Shown in pieces: positions 1 through 6,463 of a stretch of 6,687 nucleotides of DNA. The position numbers and the translations under genes were made by a program. Below the pieces are notes generated by a model, which saw nothing but the letters and a program-made list of their open reading frames with translations, was not told where the DNA came from and did no database searches. How positions within the stretch are numbered: position 1 is the stretch's first letter; each line of letters begins with the position of its first letter. Location of the stretch: assembly GCA_021808205.1 (NCBI GenBank), contig JAKBCD010000107.1, positions 1 through 6,687 of the forward strand. Direction: 5' to 3'. Source of the stretch: Pseudomonadota bacterium. Lineage in GTDB: Bacteria > Pseudomonadota > Alphaproteobacteria > Acetobacterales > Acetobacteraceae.

Positions 1-852
1 CGGCGAGAGCAGAAGCGCCTGGCTCATCTGGTAGCCGTCGGTCTTCTGGGCGATCTGGTCCACCTCGATCTTGCCTTGGAACACACCGCGCGCACGCCCC
101 GCGAGAACGGATTTCACCGTCTGGCGGGAGGGGCAGTTGGGCGCCTTGTGGCGGATGATGGTGGTAAAGTCACCATGCTGGGTGCCGCCCAAAAGTTGTG
201 CCGCATTCAGGTGAGCGAGCGCATTCTGGCCCAGCAGATTGGCCTCGATCTCCGTGCGGGAAATTTTGGAGCCAAGTGTCAGAGTGAAATGCTCATAAGA
301 GGCATTGCCCGCGATATCGGCATGAATGGTGGTGGTGTTGAAAGCTTCAACACTTTCTTCTTGCAAGCGGAAATGCTGGAACTTCGCGCCTTCCGCCACC
401 TCGATCTCAAACACGGCGTTCTGCCAGTAAATGCCCTCGCCCTGGTCCAGTTCGATCAGCGTGAATGTCGCCCCCTGCCCCAGCTTCACGCGGTGGCGCG
501 GATGGAAAGCAAATGGCGCAGCACCACTGGCCGCGGAAACCAGCAATAATTCCCCGGCATCTTGGCCGGCGAGAATTTCGACATTGATGCCGCTGGTGGC
601 ATGTTCGGCATTGATCAGCGCCATGGGCTGCCGGCCTTTGCCTTCAACCGGCGCGAAGGGTGTGGCATGCTTAAAACCGGTTGAAAGTGCGGTGTTCAAC
701 GTGCCGTTCAAAAACACGAAACGCGGGAACGGCAGATCCGGTAATTCCGGCGTGGCCGAAACGGCAGGCGGCGCACCAAAGGTAATCGCCGAGAGCGGGC
801 GCAAATCCGTATAGCGCCAAGCTTCCAGCTTGCGGGTGGGCAGAGCGACCAT
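1..852 (-). CDS. sufD: SufD, Fe-S cluster assembly scaffold subunit (partial, 3' end off the left edge)
   Basis: SufD joins SufB and the ATPase SufC in the cytoplasmic SufBC2D complex, which builds Fe-S clusters and passes them to apoproteins. The frame is open for 284 codons from ATG at 852 to the left edge, against roughly 420-440 residues for a full SufD. Hallmarks seen: LPTRKLEAWRYTDL at residues 4-17, FLNG near 47-50, a repetitive beta-helix-like middle, and the family block from HKAPNCPSRQTV (235-246) through GRARGVFQGKI (252-262) to QKTDGYQMSQALLLSP (269-284). The region equivalent to E. coli SufD His360 is beyond the edge. The start follows the sufC stop by 2 nt, with GGAAG about 10 nt upstream. 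No ATG, GTG, TTG or CTG lies in frame between ATG852 and the upstream stop at 931-933, so the start is forced. The protein therefore begins at the LPTRK motif, without the helical segment of about 35 residues that precedes it in E. coli SufD. Confidence 0.95.
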   Translation of the reverse strand, partial: MVALPTRKLEAWRYTDLRPLSAITFGAPPAVSATPELPDLPFPRFVFLNGTLNTALSTGFKHATPFAPVEGKGRQPMALINAEHATSGINVEILAGQDAGELLLVSAASGAAPFAFHPRHRVKLGQGATFTLIELDQGEGIYWQNAVFEIEVAEGAKFQHFRLQEESVEAFNTTTIHADIAGNASYEHFTLTLGSKISRTEIEANLLGQNALAHLNAAQLLGGTQHGDFTTIIRHKAPNCPSRQTVKSVLAGRARGVFQGKIEVDQIAQKTDGYQMSQALLLSP

Positions 853-854
853 GG

Positions 855-1598
855 TTACGCGGCTTCCAGCCCGGCATAGCCGCTGGCTTCCAACTCCAGC
901 GCCAGAGAGGCTGGGCCGGAACGGACGATCTTACCGCCCGCCAGCACATGCACAACGTCCGGTACGACATGGTCCAGCAGGCGCTGGTAATGGGTGATGA
1001 CAAGCGCCGAAAATTTTTCACTCCGCAGCGCGTTCACGCCTTCCGCCACTATCTTCAGTGCGTCGATATCCAGGCCGGAATCCGTCTCGTCGAGAATGGC
1101 GAGATGCGGCTTCAAGATGGCCATCTGCAGCATCTCGTTGCGCTTCTTCTCACCGCCGGAGAACCCAACATTCACGTTGCGCTTCAGGAAATCCTCCTTC
1201 ATCGCCAACTGCTTCACAGCGGCGCGGGCGAGTTTCAGGAAGGCGACGGCGTCCAGCTCATCCTCCCCGCGTTTGCGGCGGATGGCGTTGAGCGATGTGC
1301 GCAGGAAATTGGCATTGCCCACACCCGGCAGCTCCACCGGATACTGGAACGCCAGAAACAGCCCGGCGGCGGCGCGGTCTTCCGGCTCCATTTCCAGAAT
1401 GTTCTCGCCATTGAACAACACTTCGCCCTCCGTCACCTCATAGCCATCGCGGCCGGAGAGAACGTAAGACAGCGTGGATTTGCCAGCGCCATTGGGGCCC
1501 ATGATGGCGTGGATTTCACCATCGGGGATGGTGAGGGTCATACCTTTCAGGATTTCCGCATCGCCGATACGCGCGTGCAAATTCTTGATCTCGAGCAT
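855..1598 (-). CDS. sufC: SufC, ABC-type ATPase of the SUF complex
   Basis: SufC is the soluble ABC ATPase that binds SufB and SufD and drives the conformational change needed for cluster assembly; it is not a transporter. The 247-residue protein has the usual family length and all motifs: Walker A GPNGAGKST at 34-42, Q-loop FQYP at 84-87 (Q85), signature FSGGE at 146-150, Walker B LAILDETDSGLD at 166-177 with D170 and E171, and switch H203 in ITHYQR. The FSGGEKKRNE and ETDSGLDIDALK stretches are typical of SufC rather than of transport ATPases. The start was placed at ATG 1598-1596, giving [12 protein letters not shown], and overlaps the sufB stop by one base (TGATG). The frame is open to 1745, but that extension would add 49 residues inside sufB with no family character. 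Gene order and spacing indicate cotranscription with sufB and sufD. Confidence 0.98.
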   Translation of the reverse strand: MLEIKNLHARIGDAEILKGMTLTIPDGEIHAIMGPNGAGKSTLSYVLSGRDGYEVTEGEVLFNGENILEMEPEDRAAAGLFLAFQYPVELPGVGNANFLRTSLNAIRRKRGEDELDAVAFLKLARAAVKQLAMKEDFLKRNVNVGFSGGEKKRNEMLQMAILKPHLAILDETDSGLDIDALKIVAEGVNALRSEKFSALVITHYQRLLDHVVPDVVHVLAGGKIVRSGPASLALELEASGYAGLEAA

Positions 1599-3043
1599 CA
1601 GCCCACCGAACCTTCCAGAGAAACAGCTAATAGTTTTTGTGCCTCGACGGCGAATTCCATCGGCAACTCCTTCAGCACATCTTTGCAGAAGCCATTGACG
1701 ATGAGGCTCACCGCATCTTCCTCGGAAAGACCACGGGAGCGGCAATAGAACAATTGGTCCTCGGCAATCTTGGAGGTGGTAGCTTCATGCTCCACCTTGG
1801 CCGAGGAGTTGCGGTTTTCGATATAGGGCACCGTATGCGCGCCGCATTGGTCGCCGATCAGCAAACTATCGCACTGGGTGAAGTTGCGCGCCCCCGATGC
1901 GCCGGGCATGATCTTCACCAACCCGCGATAGGTGTTGTTGGACTTGCCAGCGGAAATGCCCTTGGAGATGATCGTGCTCGACGTGTTCTTGCCGATATGG
2001 ATCATCTTGGTGCCGGTATCGGCCTGCTGGAAATTATTTGTCACGGCCACTGAGTAAAACTCGCCCACCGAGCCCTCGCCTTGCAAAATGCAGGAGGGAT
2101 ATTTCCAGGTAATCGCCGAGCCGGTCTCGACCTGCGTCCATGAGATTTTAGAATTCCTGCCCCGGCAGGCGCCGCGCTTGGTGACGAAATTATAAATCCC
2201 GCCTTTGCCTTCGGCATCGCCAGGATACCAGTTCTGCACGGTGGAATATTTGATCTTCGCCTCGTCCAGCGCCACCAGCTCAACCACCGCGGCATGAAGC
2301 TGGTTCTCGTCGCGCATCGGCGCGGTGCAGCCTTCCAGATAAGAAACGGAAGCACCTTCCTCGGCGATGATCAGTGTGCGCTCAAACTGCCCCGTGTTGC
2401 GGGCGTTGATGCGGAAATAGGTTGAAAGCTCCATCGGGCATTTCACGCCCTTGGGAATGAAGACGAAGCTGCCATCGGAGAACACAGCGGAGTTCAACGC
2501 CGCGAAGTAATTATCACCCGCCGGCACCACGGAGCCGATATATTTGCGTACCAGCTCCGGGTGTTCCTTCACCGCCTCGGAGATGGAGCAGAAGATCACG
2601 CCCGCCTTGGCCAGCGTATCCCGGAAAGTGGTGGCGACGGAGACTGAATCGAACACCGCATCAACGGCCACACCCGCCAGCGCAGCACGCTCGTTCAACG
2701 GAATCCCAAGCTTCTCGTAGGTTTTCAGAAGCTCCGGGTCCACCTCGTCCAGCGATTTCGGCACAGCCTTGGCCGGGGCGGCGTAATAATAGAGCGCGTC
2801 ATAATCGATAGGCGGATGGTGGATGCGCGCCCATTCCGGCTCCTCCATCTTCAGCCACGCCTCATAGGCCTTCAGCCGCCATTCCAGCAGCCATTCTGGC
2901 TCACCCTTCTTGGCGGAGATAAGACGCACAATGTCCGTCGAGAGCCCCTTGGGGAACTCCTCCATCTCGATATCCGTGGTAAACCCGTACTTGTATTTCT
3001 GGGCCGCCAGTTCCTGGATCGTGGCTTCGGTAGTGGTGGACAT
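1598..3043 (-). CDS. sufB: SufB, Fe-S cluster assembly scaffold subunit
   Basis: SufB is the scaffold subunit of SufBC2D: it accepts persulfide sulfur and carries the nascent cluster at the interface with SufD. The 481-residue protein is complete and close to the usual length (E. coli 495). The C-terminal block is the strongest evidence: [11 protein letters not shown] (387-397) with C391, then [10 protein letters not shown] (400-409), [10 protein letters not shown] (417-426) with E418, H419 and E420, and VNGFCKDV. By alignment from memory, C391 and E418/H419/E420 match E. coli Cys405 and Glu432/His433/Glu434. C239 in [10 protein letters not shown] matches the sulfur-accepting Cys254 region. 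No key residue appears lost. ATG at 3043 follows the regulator's stop by 3 nt, with GAGG about 11 nt upstream. The protein begins [20 protein letters not shown], which leads directly into the conserved KYKYGF segment. There is no signal peptide or membrane segment, as expected for a cytosolic protein. Confidence 0.98.
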   Translation of the reverse strand: MSTTTEATIQELAAQKYKYGFTTDIEMEEFPKGLSTDIVRLISAKKGEPEWLLEWRLKAYEAWLKMEEPEWARIHHPPIDYDALYYYAAPAKAVPKSLDEVDPELLKTYEKLGIPLNERAALAGVAVDAVFDSVSVATTFRDTLAKAGVIFCSISEAVKEHPELVRKYIGSVVPAGDNYFAALNSAVFSDGSFVFIPKGVKCPMELSTYFRINARNTGQFERTLIIAEEGASVSYLEGCTAPMRDENQLHAAVVELVALDEAKIKYSTVQNWYPGDAEGKGGIYNFVTKRGACRGRNSKISWTQVETGSAITWKYPSCILQGEGSVGEFYSVAVTNNFQQADTGTKMIHIGKNTSSTIISKGISAGKSNNTYRGLVKIMPGASGARNFTQCDSLLIGDQCGAHTVPYIENRNSSAKVEHEATTSKIAEDQLFYCRSRGLSEEDAVSLIVNGFCKDVLKELPMEFAVEAQKLLAVSLEGSVG

Positions 3044-3046
3044 GCT

Positions 3047-3499
3047 TCAGGCAACCTCGTTGATCGGCTCGGCCGGGATACGGAAGGCAGGCGGGATTGA
3101 AGCCGCCGCCATATCGGCCAGTGAAATATGAGAGAGTGCGCCGCGGATGGCCTCGTTCACCGGGTCCCACCGCCCGGCAACCGGGCAAAGGGACAGGCTT
3201 TCGCAGATCATGCCCGTACCTTCCACGCAGGAGGTGAGCGCAATGGGTCCATCAATCGCGACGATCACCTCGGAGACCGGGATTTCCGCCAGCCCCTTGG
3301 CAAGGCGGTAGCCGCCCCGCGCACCACGGGTGGAGATGACGAGGCCATGCCCGGCCAACGCCTTCAGCACCTTGGCCACGGTTGGCTCCGGCACCCCAAT
3401 ACCCGCCGCAATGCCGGGCGAGGTCTCAACACCATCCGCCATGCCCAGGCGTACCAGTGCCGCAACGGCATAATCGGTCAGGCGTGAAAGTTTCAGCAT
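3047..3499 (-). CDS. Rrf2-family Fe-S cluster-sensing transcriptional regulator of the suf operon
   Basis: A 150-residue winged-helix regulator of the Rrf2 family (IscR, RirA, SUF-operon regulator group), which usually controls genes for Fe-S assembly or iron use according to whether it holds a cluster. It starts MLKLSRLTDYAVAALVRLG, the standard Rrf2 opening. The DNA-binding part continues through VPEPTVAKVLKALAGHGLV (36-54) and the wing TRGARGGYRLAKG (57-69). Three cysteines, C91, C99 and C105, form a C-x7-C-x5-C cluster site. E. coli IscR has C-x5-C-x5-C; the spacing here is, as I recall, that of rhizobial RirA. The tail after about residue 125 is short and rich in Ala and Pro. It is the first gene of the operon, 3 nt before sufB, and an IscR-type dyad ends 16 nt before its start codon, so autoregulation is likely. 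Whether it is best called an IscR, RirA or SufR-like protein cannot be settled here, so no symbol is given. Confidence 0.93.
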   Translation of the reverse strand: MLKLSRLTDYAVAALVRLGMADGVETSPGIAAGIGVPEPTVAKVLKALAGHGLVISTRGARGGYRLAKGLAEIPVSEVIVAIDGPIALTSCVEGTGMICESLSLCPVAGRWDPVNEAIRGALSHISLADMAAASIPPAFRIPAEPINEVA

Positions 3500-3503
3500 A
3501 ACG

Positions 3504-3547
3504 GCCCCATTAAACGGACTGATTTAGTCCTGATTGCCAGATGGGGC
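3504..3547 (-). repeat. Flanking 7-bp inverted repeat enclosing the operator and the likely Shine-Dalgarno
   Basis: GCCCCAT at 3504-3510 and ATGGGGC at 3541-3547 are perfect inverted arms about 30 bp apart, enclosing the operator dyad. In a minus-strand transcript that begins upstream of 3547, the downstream arm AUGGGGC would contain the GGGG (3505-3508) that is the best Shine-Dalgarno candidate for the regulator's AUG at 3499. Pairing could therefore hide the ribosome site. The two dyads are not exactly concentric (centres near 3525.5 and 3523). No T-run follows, so this is not an ordinary intrinsic terminator. The function is inferred only. Confidence 0.4.
3516..3530 (-). promoter_or_regulatory. 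IscR type 1-like operator upstream of the Rrf2-sufBCD operon
   Basis: Perfect inverted repeat GGACT-N5-AGTCC. The 13-base core (3517-3529) reads GACTGATTTAGTC on the plus strand and GACTAAATCAGTC on the minus strand. Both fit the published IscR type 1 core GACTRWWWYAGTC at every position. The outer flanks of the 25-bp E. coli consensus are poorly matched. The site ends 16 nt before the regulator's start codon, so it must overlap the promoter or the transcription start. That is the position expected of a repressor site. The adjoining gene encodes an Rrf2 protein, the family that binds such sites. Confidence 0.7.
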
Positions 3548-3566
3548 ATATCTCATGGATCGTCAA
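3538..3566 (-). promoter_or_regulatory. Weak candidate promoter for the Rrf2-sufBCD operon
   Basis: TTGACG on the minus strand (3566-3561) is a good -35 match. At 17-bp spacing the -10 position reads CATCTG (3543-3538), which is poor. A start near 3531 would place the IscR-like dyad in the first bases of the transcript, a repressor position. The alternative -10, TAAATC (3526-3521) inside the dyad, has no good -35. The assignment is tentative. Confidence 0.25.
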
Positions 3567-3596
3567 GCGCGCGTTACGCAAAGTTGCGATGCGTGT

Positions 3597-4223
3597 CTAG
3601 CCCAGCCGGGTTATAATCTCCGGCAAATCGGCAGGGGTTTCGGCGCGGGCATCGCCCTGCCCTTCGCCATAGCCCCAGGCGCAGAATATGGCGGGCAATC
3701 CCAGTACGGCGGCGGCTTTCATGTCGTTGGCATGGTCGCCGACCATAATCGCGTCGGTGACATCCAGTTCCGAGAGCACAGCGGCCAGATGGCGCGGGTC
3801 CGGCTTGCGGTAGGGGGTGGAATCGCCGCCCACCACAGCGCCGAAGAAACGCGTCAACCCCAGCGCGTCTAGCACCTCCCGCGTGGCGTGCATGGGTTTG
3901 TTGGTGCAGATACCAAGCGGCCGCCCTTCTGCCTGTAATGCCTCCAGCGCGGGCAGGATGCCATCGTAAATCACCGTGTTGACGACCGGATTCTCGGCGT
4001 AAATCCGCATGAAATGGTCCAGATGCCGCGGCTCAACCGTGCTGCCGCGTGCCGCGAAAGCCCGCGCCAGCAGCACCTTGGCTCCGTCGCCGATCATGGT
4101 GTGGACTTCCGGCAGGGAGAGCGGCGCGTGGCCATCCGCCGCCAGAACTTCATTAAGCTTCGAGGTAATGTCAGGTGCTGCGTCAATCAACGTGCCATCC
4201 AGGTCGAAGATCACAGCGCGCAT
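3597..4223 (-). CDS. gph: HAD-family phosphatase, probable phosphoglycolate phosphatase
   Basis: A 208-residue HAD hydrolase of the beta-phosphoglucomutase/phosphoglycolate phosphatase group. Gph removes phosphate from 2-phosphoglycolate, made by Rubisco oxygenation or during repair of oxidised DNA ends. All four HAD motifs are present: motif I DLDGT at 7-11 with D7 (nucleophile) and D9; motif II ICTNKP at 105-110 with T107; motif III RKPDP at 139-143 with K140; motif IV VGDHANDMKAA at 161-171 with D163 and D167. The helical cap lies at about residues 15-85, after the Gph-like LIDAAPDITSKLNEVLA. ATG at 4223 gives MRAVIFDLDGT, the normal N-terminus. The Shine-Dalgarno is weak (CGGA about 10 nt upstream). 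It points towards the suf operon, 97 bp away, and is divergent from glmS. HAD substrate range is hard to read from sequence, so another small phosphate ester remains possible. Confidence 0.82.
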   Translation of the reverse strand: MRAVIFDLDGTLIDAAPDITSKLNEVLAADGHAPLSLPEVHTMIGDGAKVLLARAFAARGSTVEPRHLDHFMRIYAENPVVNTVIYDGILPALEALQAEGRPLGICTNKPMHATREVLDALGLTRFFGAVVGGDSTPYRKPDPRHLAAVLSELDVTDAIMVGDHANDMKAAAVLGLPAIFCAWGYGEGQGDARAETPADLPEIITRLG

Positions 4224-4259
4224 GAAATATTCCGTCAGATAAATTGAATCTCCTGTCCT

Positions 4260-4288
4260 TTGACACAGAGCAGCTGCCAGGGCTACCG
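4260..4288 (+). promoter_or_regulatory. Candidate glmS promoter in the gph-glmS divergent gap
   Basis: A perfect -35 hexamer TTGACA lies at 4260-4265. The -10 position at 17-bp spacing is CTACCG (4283-4288), a poor match, so only the -35 half is convincing. The whole gap (4224-4317) is 94 bp and must also supply the promoter for gph on the other strand, where I find no convincing hexamer pair. GGGAGAG at 4303-4309, 8 nt before the ATG, is a good glmS ribosome binding site. The leader is too short for a glmS ribozyme. Confidence 0.35.
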
Positions 4289-4317
4289 CAGATGCGTGAC
4301 CAGGGAGAGTAAGGCTG

Positions 4318-6135
4318 ATGTGCGGAATCGTAGGGGTTGTGGGCCATTCTGATGCAGCGCCGCTGCTGCTGGGAGGGCTGCAACGCCTGGAATACAGGGG
4401 CTATGATTCCGCCGGCATCGCGACATTGATCAACGGTCATATCGGGCGCCGACGGGCCGAGGGCAAGCTGAAGAACCTGGCCGCCGTGCTGCAGGCCGAA
4501 CCCCTGGCGGGCACTACCGGCATTGGGCACACGCGCTGGGCTACCCATGGCGCACCCACGGTGGGCAACGCCCACCCGCACGCAACCCCCCGCGTGGCGG
4601 TGGTGCATAACGGCATCATTGAAAACCACCATGCGCTGCGGGCTGAGCTGGAGGCAAAAGGCCAGATTTTCTCTACCGAGACAGACACCGAGGTTGTGGC
4701 CCTGCTGGTGGACCACTTGCTGCAACAAGGGTTGGAGCCGGTTGAAGCCGCCTCTCAGGCATTTGCCCGGCTGGAGGGTGCTTATGCCCTGGCGCTGGTT
4801 TTTGCCGGGCATCAGGAACTGATGATCGGCGCGCAGCGCGGCGCGCCGCTGGCCGTGGGATTCGGCGCTGAGGAGATGTATCTTGGGTCCGACGCGCTGG
4901 CCCTGGCGCCCCTGACCCGCGAGATCGCCTATCTTGAAGACGGCGACTGGGTGGTGATAACCGCCAAAGGTGCGACCTTCCACGATGGCTCAGGTGCCGT
5001 GGTGCTGCGGCAAAAGAAACTGACGGCGCTGACAGGTGCGGCCATTGGCAAGGGCAATTTCCGGCATTTCATGGAGAAGGAGCTGCACGAGCACCCGGTG
5101 GTGATCGGCGACGTGCTGCACCGGATGATGGAAAACGAGGCGCCGCGCTTGCCCACCCTGCCCTTCGACCTTACCGGCATCAAGCGCATCACCATGAGCG
5201 CCTGCGGCTCCGCCTTTTATGCCGGGCTCACCGCCAAGTTCTGGCTGGAAAACCTGGCCCGCGTGCCGGTTGAAGCCGATGTGGCAAGCGAGTTCCGCTA
5301 CCGCGCCCCGCCGATGGAAGCCGGCGGGCTGGGGTTGTTGGTAAGCCAAAGCGGCGAAACGGCAGATACGCTGGCGGCTCTGCGCTATATGAAGGCGGAA
5401 GGGCAGCACATTCTTTCCGTGCTGAATGTACCTGAAAGCACCATGGCGCGGGAGAGCCACGCCATTTTGGAGACCATCGCCGGGCCTGAAATCGGTGTGG
5501 CCAGCACCAAGGCGTTTACCGCACAACTTACCACCCTTGCCGTGTTTACGCTGGCGCTGGCGAGGGCCAAAGGCACATGCGGCCCTACGGAGATCGCCCG
5601 GCTCGCGGCTGCGTTGCTGGAAGTGCCCGCCAAGGCGGCGGAGATTTTGGGAAATGACGCGCCCATCCGCAAACTGGCGGCGCGCATCGCCGAGGCGCGG
5701 GACGTGCTATATCTGGGGCGCGGCGGCTGTTTCCCCATCGCGCTGGAAGGGGCGTTGAAACTGAAGGAAATCTCCTACATCCACGCCGAAGGCTACGCGG
5801 CGGGCGAGATGAAGCATGGGCCAATCGCGTTGATCGACAAGAGCGTGCCGGTCATCGCCATCTGCCCCTCCGGCCCGCTTTTCGAGAAAACCGCCTCGAA
5901 TTTGCAGGAAGCCGCGGCGCGTGGCGGGCAGATCGTGGTGATTTCAGACGACGAAGGCGCGTCCAAGCTGGCACCGATTGCGGCGGAAACCATTCTGCTG
6001 CCACGCATCGACCCGTTTGCCGCCCCCATTCTCCACGCCATTCCGGTGCAGATGCTGGCCTATCATGTGGCGGTGATGAAGGGCACGGATGTAGACCAGC
6101 CGCGCAACCTGGCGAAGTCAGTCACCGTGGAATAA
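4318..6135 (+). CDS. glmS: Glutamine-fructose-6-phosphate aminotransferase (isomerizing), GlmS
   Basis: GlmS converts fructose 6-phosphate and glutamine to glucosamine 6-phosphate and glutamate, the first step towards UDP-GlcNAc for peptidoglycan and lipopolysaccharide. The 605-residue cytosolic protein is complete (E. coli 609). N-terminal class II glutaminase domain, about 2-235: Met then C2 (MCGIVGVVG), the nucleophile exposed by Met removal; RGYDSAG 27-33; HTRWATHG 71-78; HNGIIEN 97-103 with N98 and G99; TETDTE 120-125 with D123. First SIS domain, about 285-420: SACGSAFYAG 294-303, SQSGETADT 343-351, ASTKAFTAQ 395-403. Second SIS domain, about 455-590: LGRGG 466-470, KLKEISYIHAEG 481-492, MKHGPIALID 498-507. 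E484, H500 and K600 in the tail LAKSVTVE match E. coli catalytic Glu488, His504 and Lys603. The start is fixed by C2. There is no glmU alongside, so the gene appears monocistronic or leads only the small ORF downstream. Confidence 0.98.
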   Translation: MCGIVGVVGHSDAAPLLLGGLQRLEYRGYDSAGIATLINGHIGRRRAEGKLKNLAAVLQAEPLAGTTGIGHTRWATHGAPTVGNAHPHATPRVAVVHNGIIENHHALRAELEAKGQIFSTETDTEVVALLVDHLLQQGLEPVEAASQAFARLEGAYALALVFAGHQELMIGAQRGAPLAVGFGAEEMYLGSDALALAPLTREIAYLEDGDWVVITAKGATFHDGSGAVVLRQKKLTALTGAAIGKGNFRHFMEKELHEHPVVIGDVLHRMMENEAPRLPTLPFDLTGIKRITMSACGSAFYAGLTAKFWLENLARVPVEADVASEFRYRAPPMEAGGLGLLVSQSGETADTLAALRYMKAEGQHILSVLNVPESTMARESHAILETIAGPEIGVASTKAFTAQLTTLAVFTLALARAKGTCGPTEIARLAAALLEVPAKAAEILGNDAPIRKLAARIAEARDVLYLGRGGCFPIALEGALKLKEISYIHAEGYAAGEMKHGPIALIDKSVPVIAICPSGPLFEKTASNLQEAAARGGQIVVISDDEGASKLAPIAAETILLPRIDPFAAPILHAIPVQMLAYHVAVMKGTDVDQPRNLAKSVTVE

Positions 6136-6186
6136 AATTTGGCAACAATGTGTTTTTCGGTTTGATAAAAGGCAGCGCATCCCCTT

Positions 6187-6219
6187 ATTGTTCAAAGGTC
6201 CGAGGCCGGGGTGAACAAT
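6187..6219 (+). repeat. 8-bp inverted repeat overlapping the small ORF's start codon
   Basis: ATTGTTCA at 6187-6194 and TGAACAAT at 6212-6219 are perfect inverted arms separated by 17 nt. The downstream arm contains the first two bases of the ATG at 6218. The GGCCGGGG run (6204-6211), the only Shine-Dalgarno candidate, falls in the loop. A second AACAATG copy lies at 6144-6150 just after glmS and could pair with the same ATTGTT. The dyad could be an operator or an mRNA hairpin on the start codon. Repeats of this size also occur by chance a few times in several kilobases. No terminator for glmS is visible in 6136-6217. Confidence 0.35.
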
Positions 6220-6433
6220 GCACCAGAGCAAAGCCTTCAATGACCAATCCAGGGTTGTTGAGCTGAAAAGCAAACTCAGAACTCACCCCGCCGAAGAGAC
6301 GTTTTTCATCGAGGATGGATGGGTGTTTCGTGAGCATCACGGCAAATATGTGGAATGTATTTGCCGCAGCAACGAGATTGTAACCCTGGTTGAAGAAGCC
6401 AGCCAGGCGCTCCCGCTCAGAATTCAAGCTTAA
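6218..6433 (+). CDS. Small hypothetical protein, 71 residues, downstream of glmS
   Basis: I do not recognise this protein. ATG at 6218 follows a purine-rich GGGGTGAACA stretch and the frame ends at TAA 6431-6433. The translation is soluble and mixed-charge: a basic/acidic N-terminal helix-like segment (residues about 5-22), then FFIEDGWVFREHHGKYVEC (29-47), which looks like two beta strands, two cysteines in CIC (47-49), and an acidic helix-like segment NEIVTLVEEA (52-61). There is no signal peptide or membrane segment. The balanced composition and a structured-looking strand-strand-helix pattern favour a real gene over a chance frame. It lies 82 bp after glmS on the same strand and its DNA looks AT-richer than the neighbours. 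A minus-strand frame of 80 codons covers the same DNA, so the coding strand is not certain. Confidence 0.55.
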   Translation: MHQSKAFNDQSRVVELKSKLRTHPAEETFFIEDGWVFREHHGKYVECICRSNEIVTLVEEASQALPLRIQA

Positions 6434-6458
6434 GTGGGCGGGCCTCGGGCGCGCTCAC
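6434..6458. terminator. Possible bidirectional hairpin between convergent genes
   Basis: GTGGGCG at 6434-6440 pairs with CGCTCAC at 6452-6458, giving 7 pairs including one G-U in the plus-strand RNA and an 11-nt GC-rich loop. It starts immediately after the TAA of the small ORF and lies 5 nt beyond the stop of the minus-strand gene. On the plus strand AAATTTATT follows and on the minus strand TTAAGCTT, neither a proper T-run, so intrinsic termination is only a possibility. Confidence 0.35.
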
Positions 6459-6463
6459 GAAAT

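Noticed and set aside
76..814. Plus-strand open frames opposite sufD
   Set aside because: The minus strand encodes clear SufD sequence throughout, with the family's conserved blocks. The plus-strand translations have no family character.
1599..1745. 49-residue N-terminal extension of SufC
   Set aside because: SufC family proteins begin at the MLEIKNL-type motif. The extension overlaps conserved SufB C-terminal coding sequence, and the TGATG overlap is a classic coupled start.
948..1748. Long plus-strand open frame (266 codons) antisense to sufC and the end of sufB
   Set aside because: It lies opposite genes with complete family motifs. Its translation shows no recognisable motif, and long antisense frames are expected in GC-rich coding DNA.
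3577..3588. CGCAA-AG-TTGCG inverted repeat just after the gph stop, considered as its terminator
   Set aside because: The stem is only 5 bp with a 2-nt loop, and no T-run follows on the minus strand.
4224..4317. Possible glmS ribozyme or long regulatory leader upstream of glmS
   Set aside because: The gap is only 94 bp and is shared with a divergent gene. A glmS ribozyme needs considerably more leader and is known mainly from Firmicutes, and no matching structure is seen.
4183..4983. Minus-strand open frame (266 codons) opposite the start of glmS
   Set aside because: It overlaps both the gph start and the glmS glutaminase domain, is rich in Gly, Gln and Arg without a motif, and is a composition shadow.
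6185..6427. Minus-strand open frame of 80 codons opposite the small ORF
   Set aside because: The plus-strand frame has a more protein-like pattern of charged and hydrophobic residues and follows glmS directionally. The minus frame has no clear ribosome binding site. Certainty is moderate.
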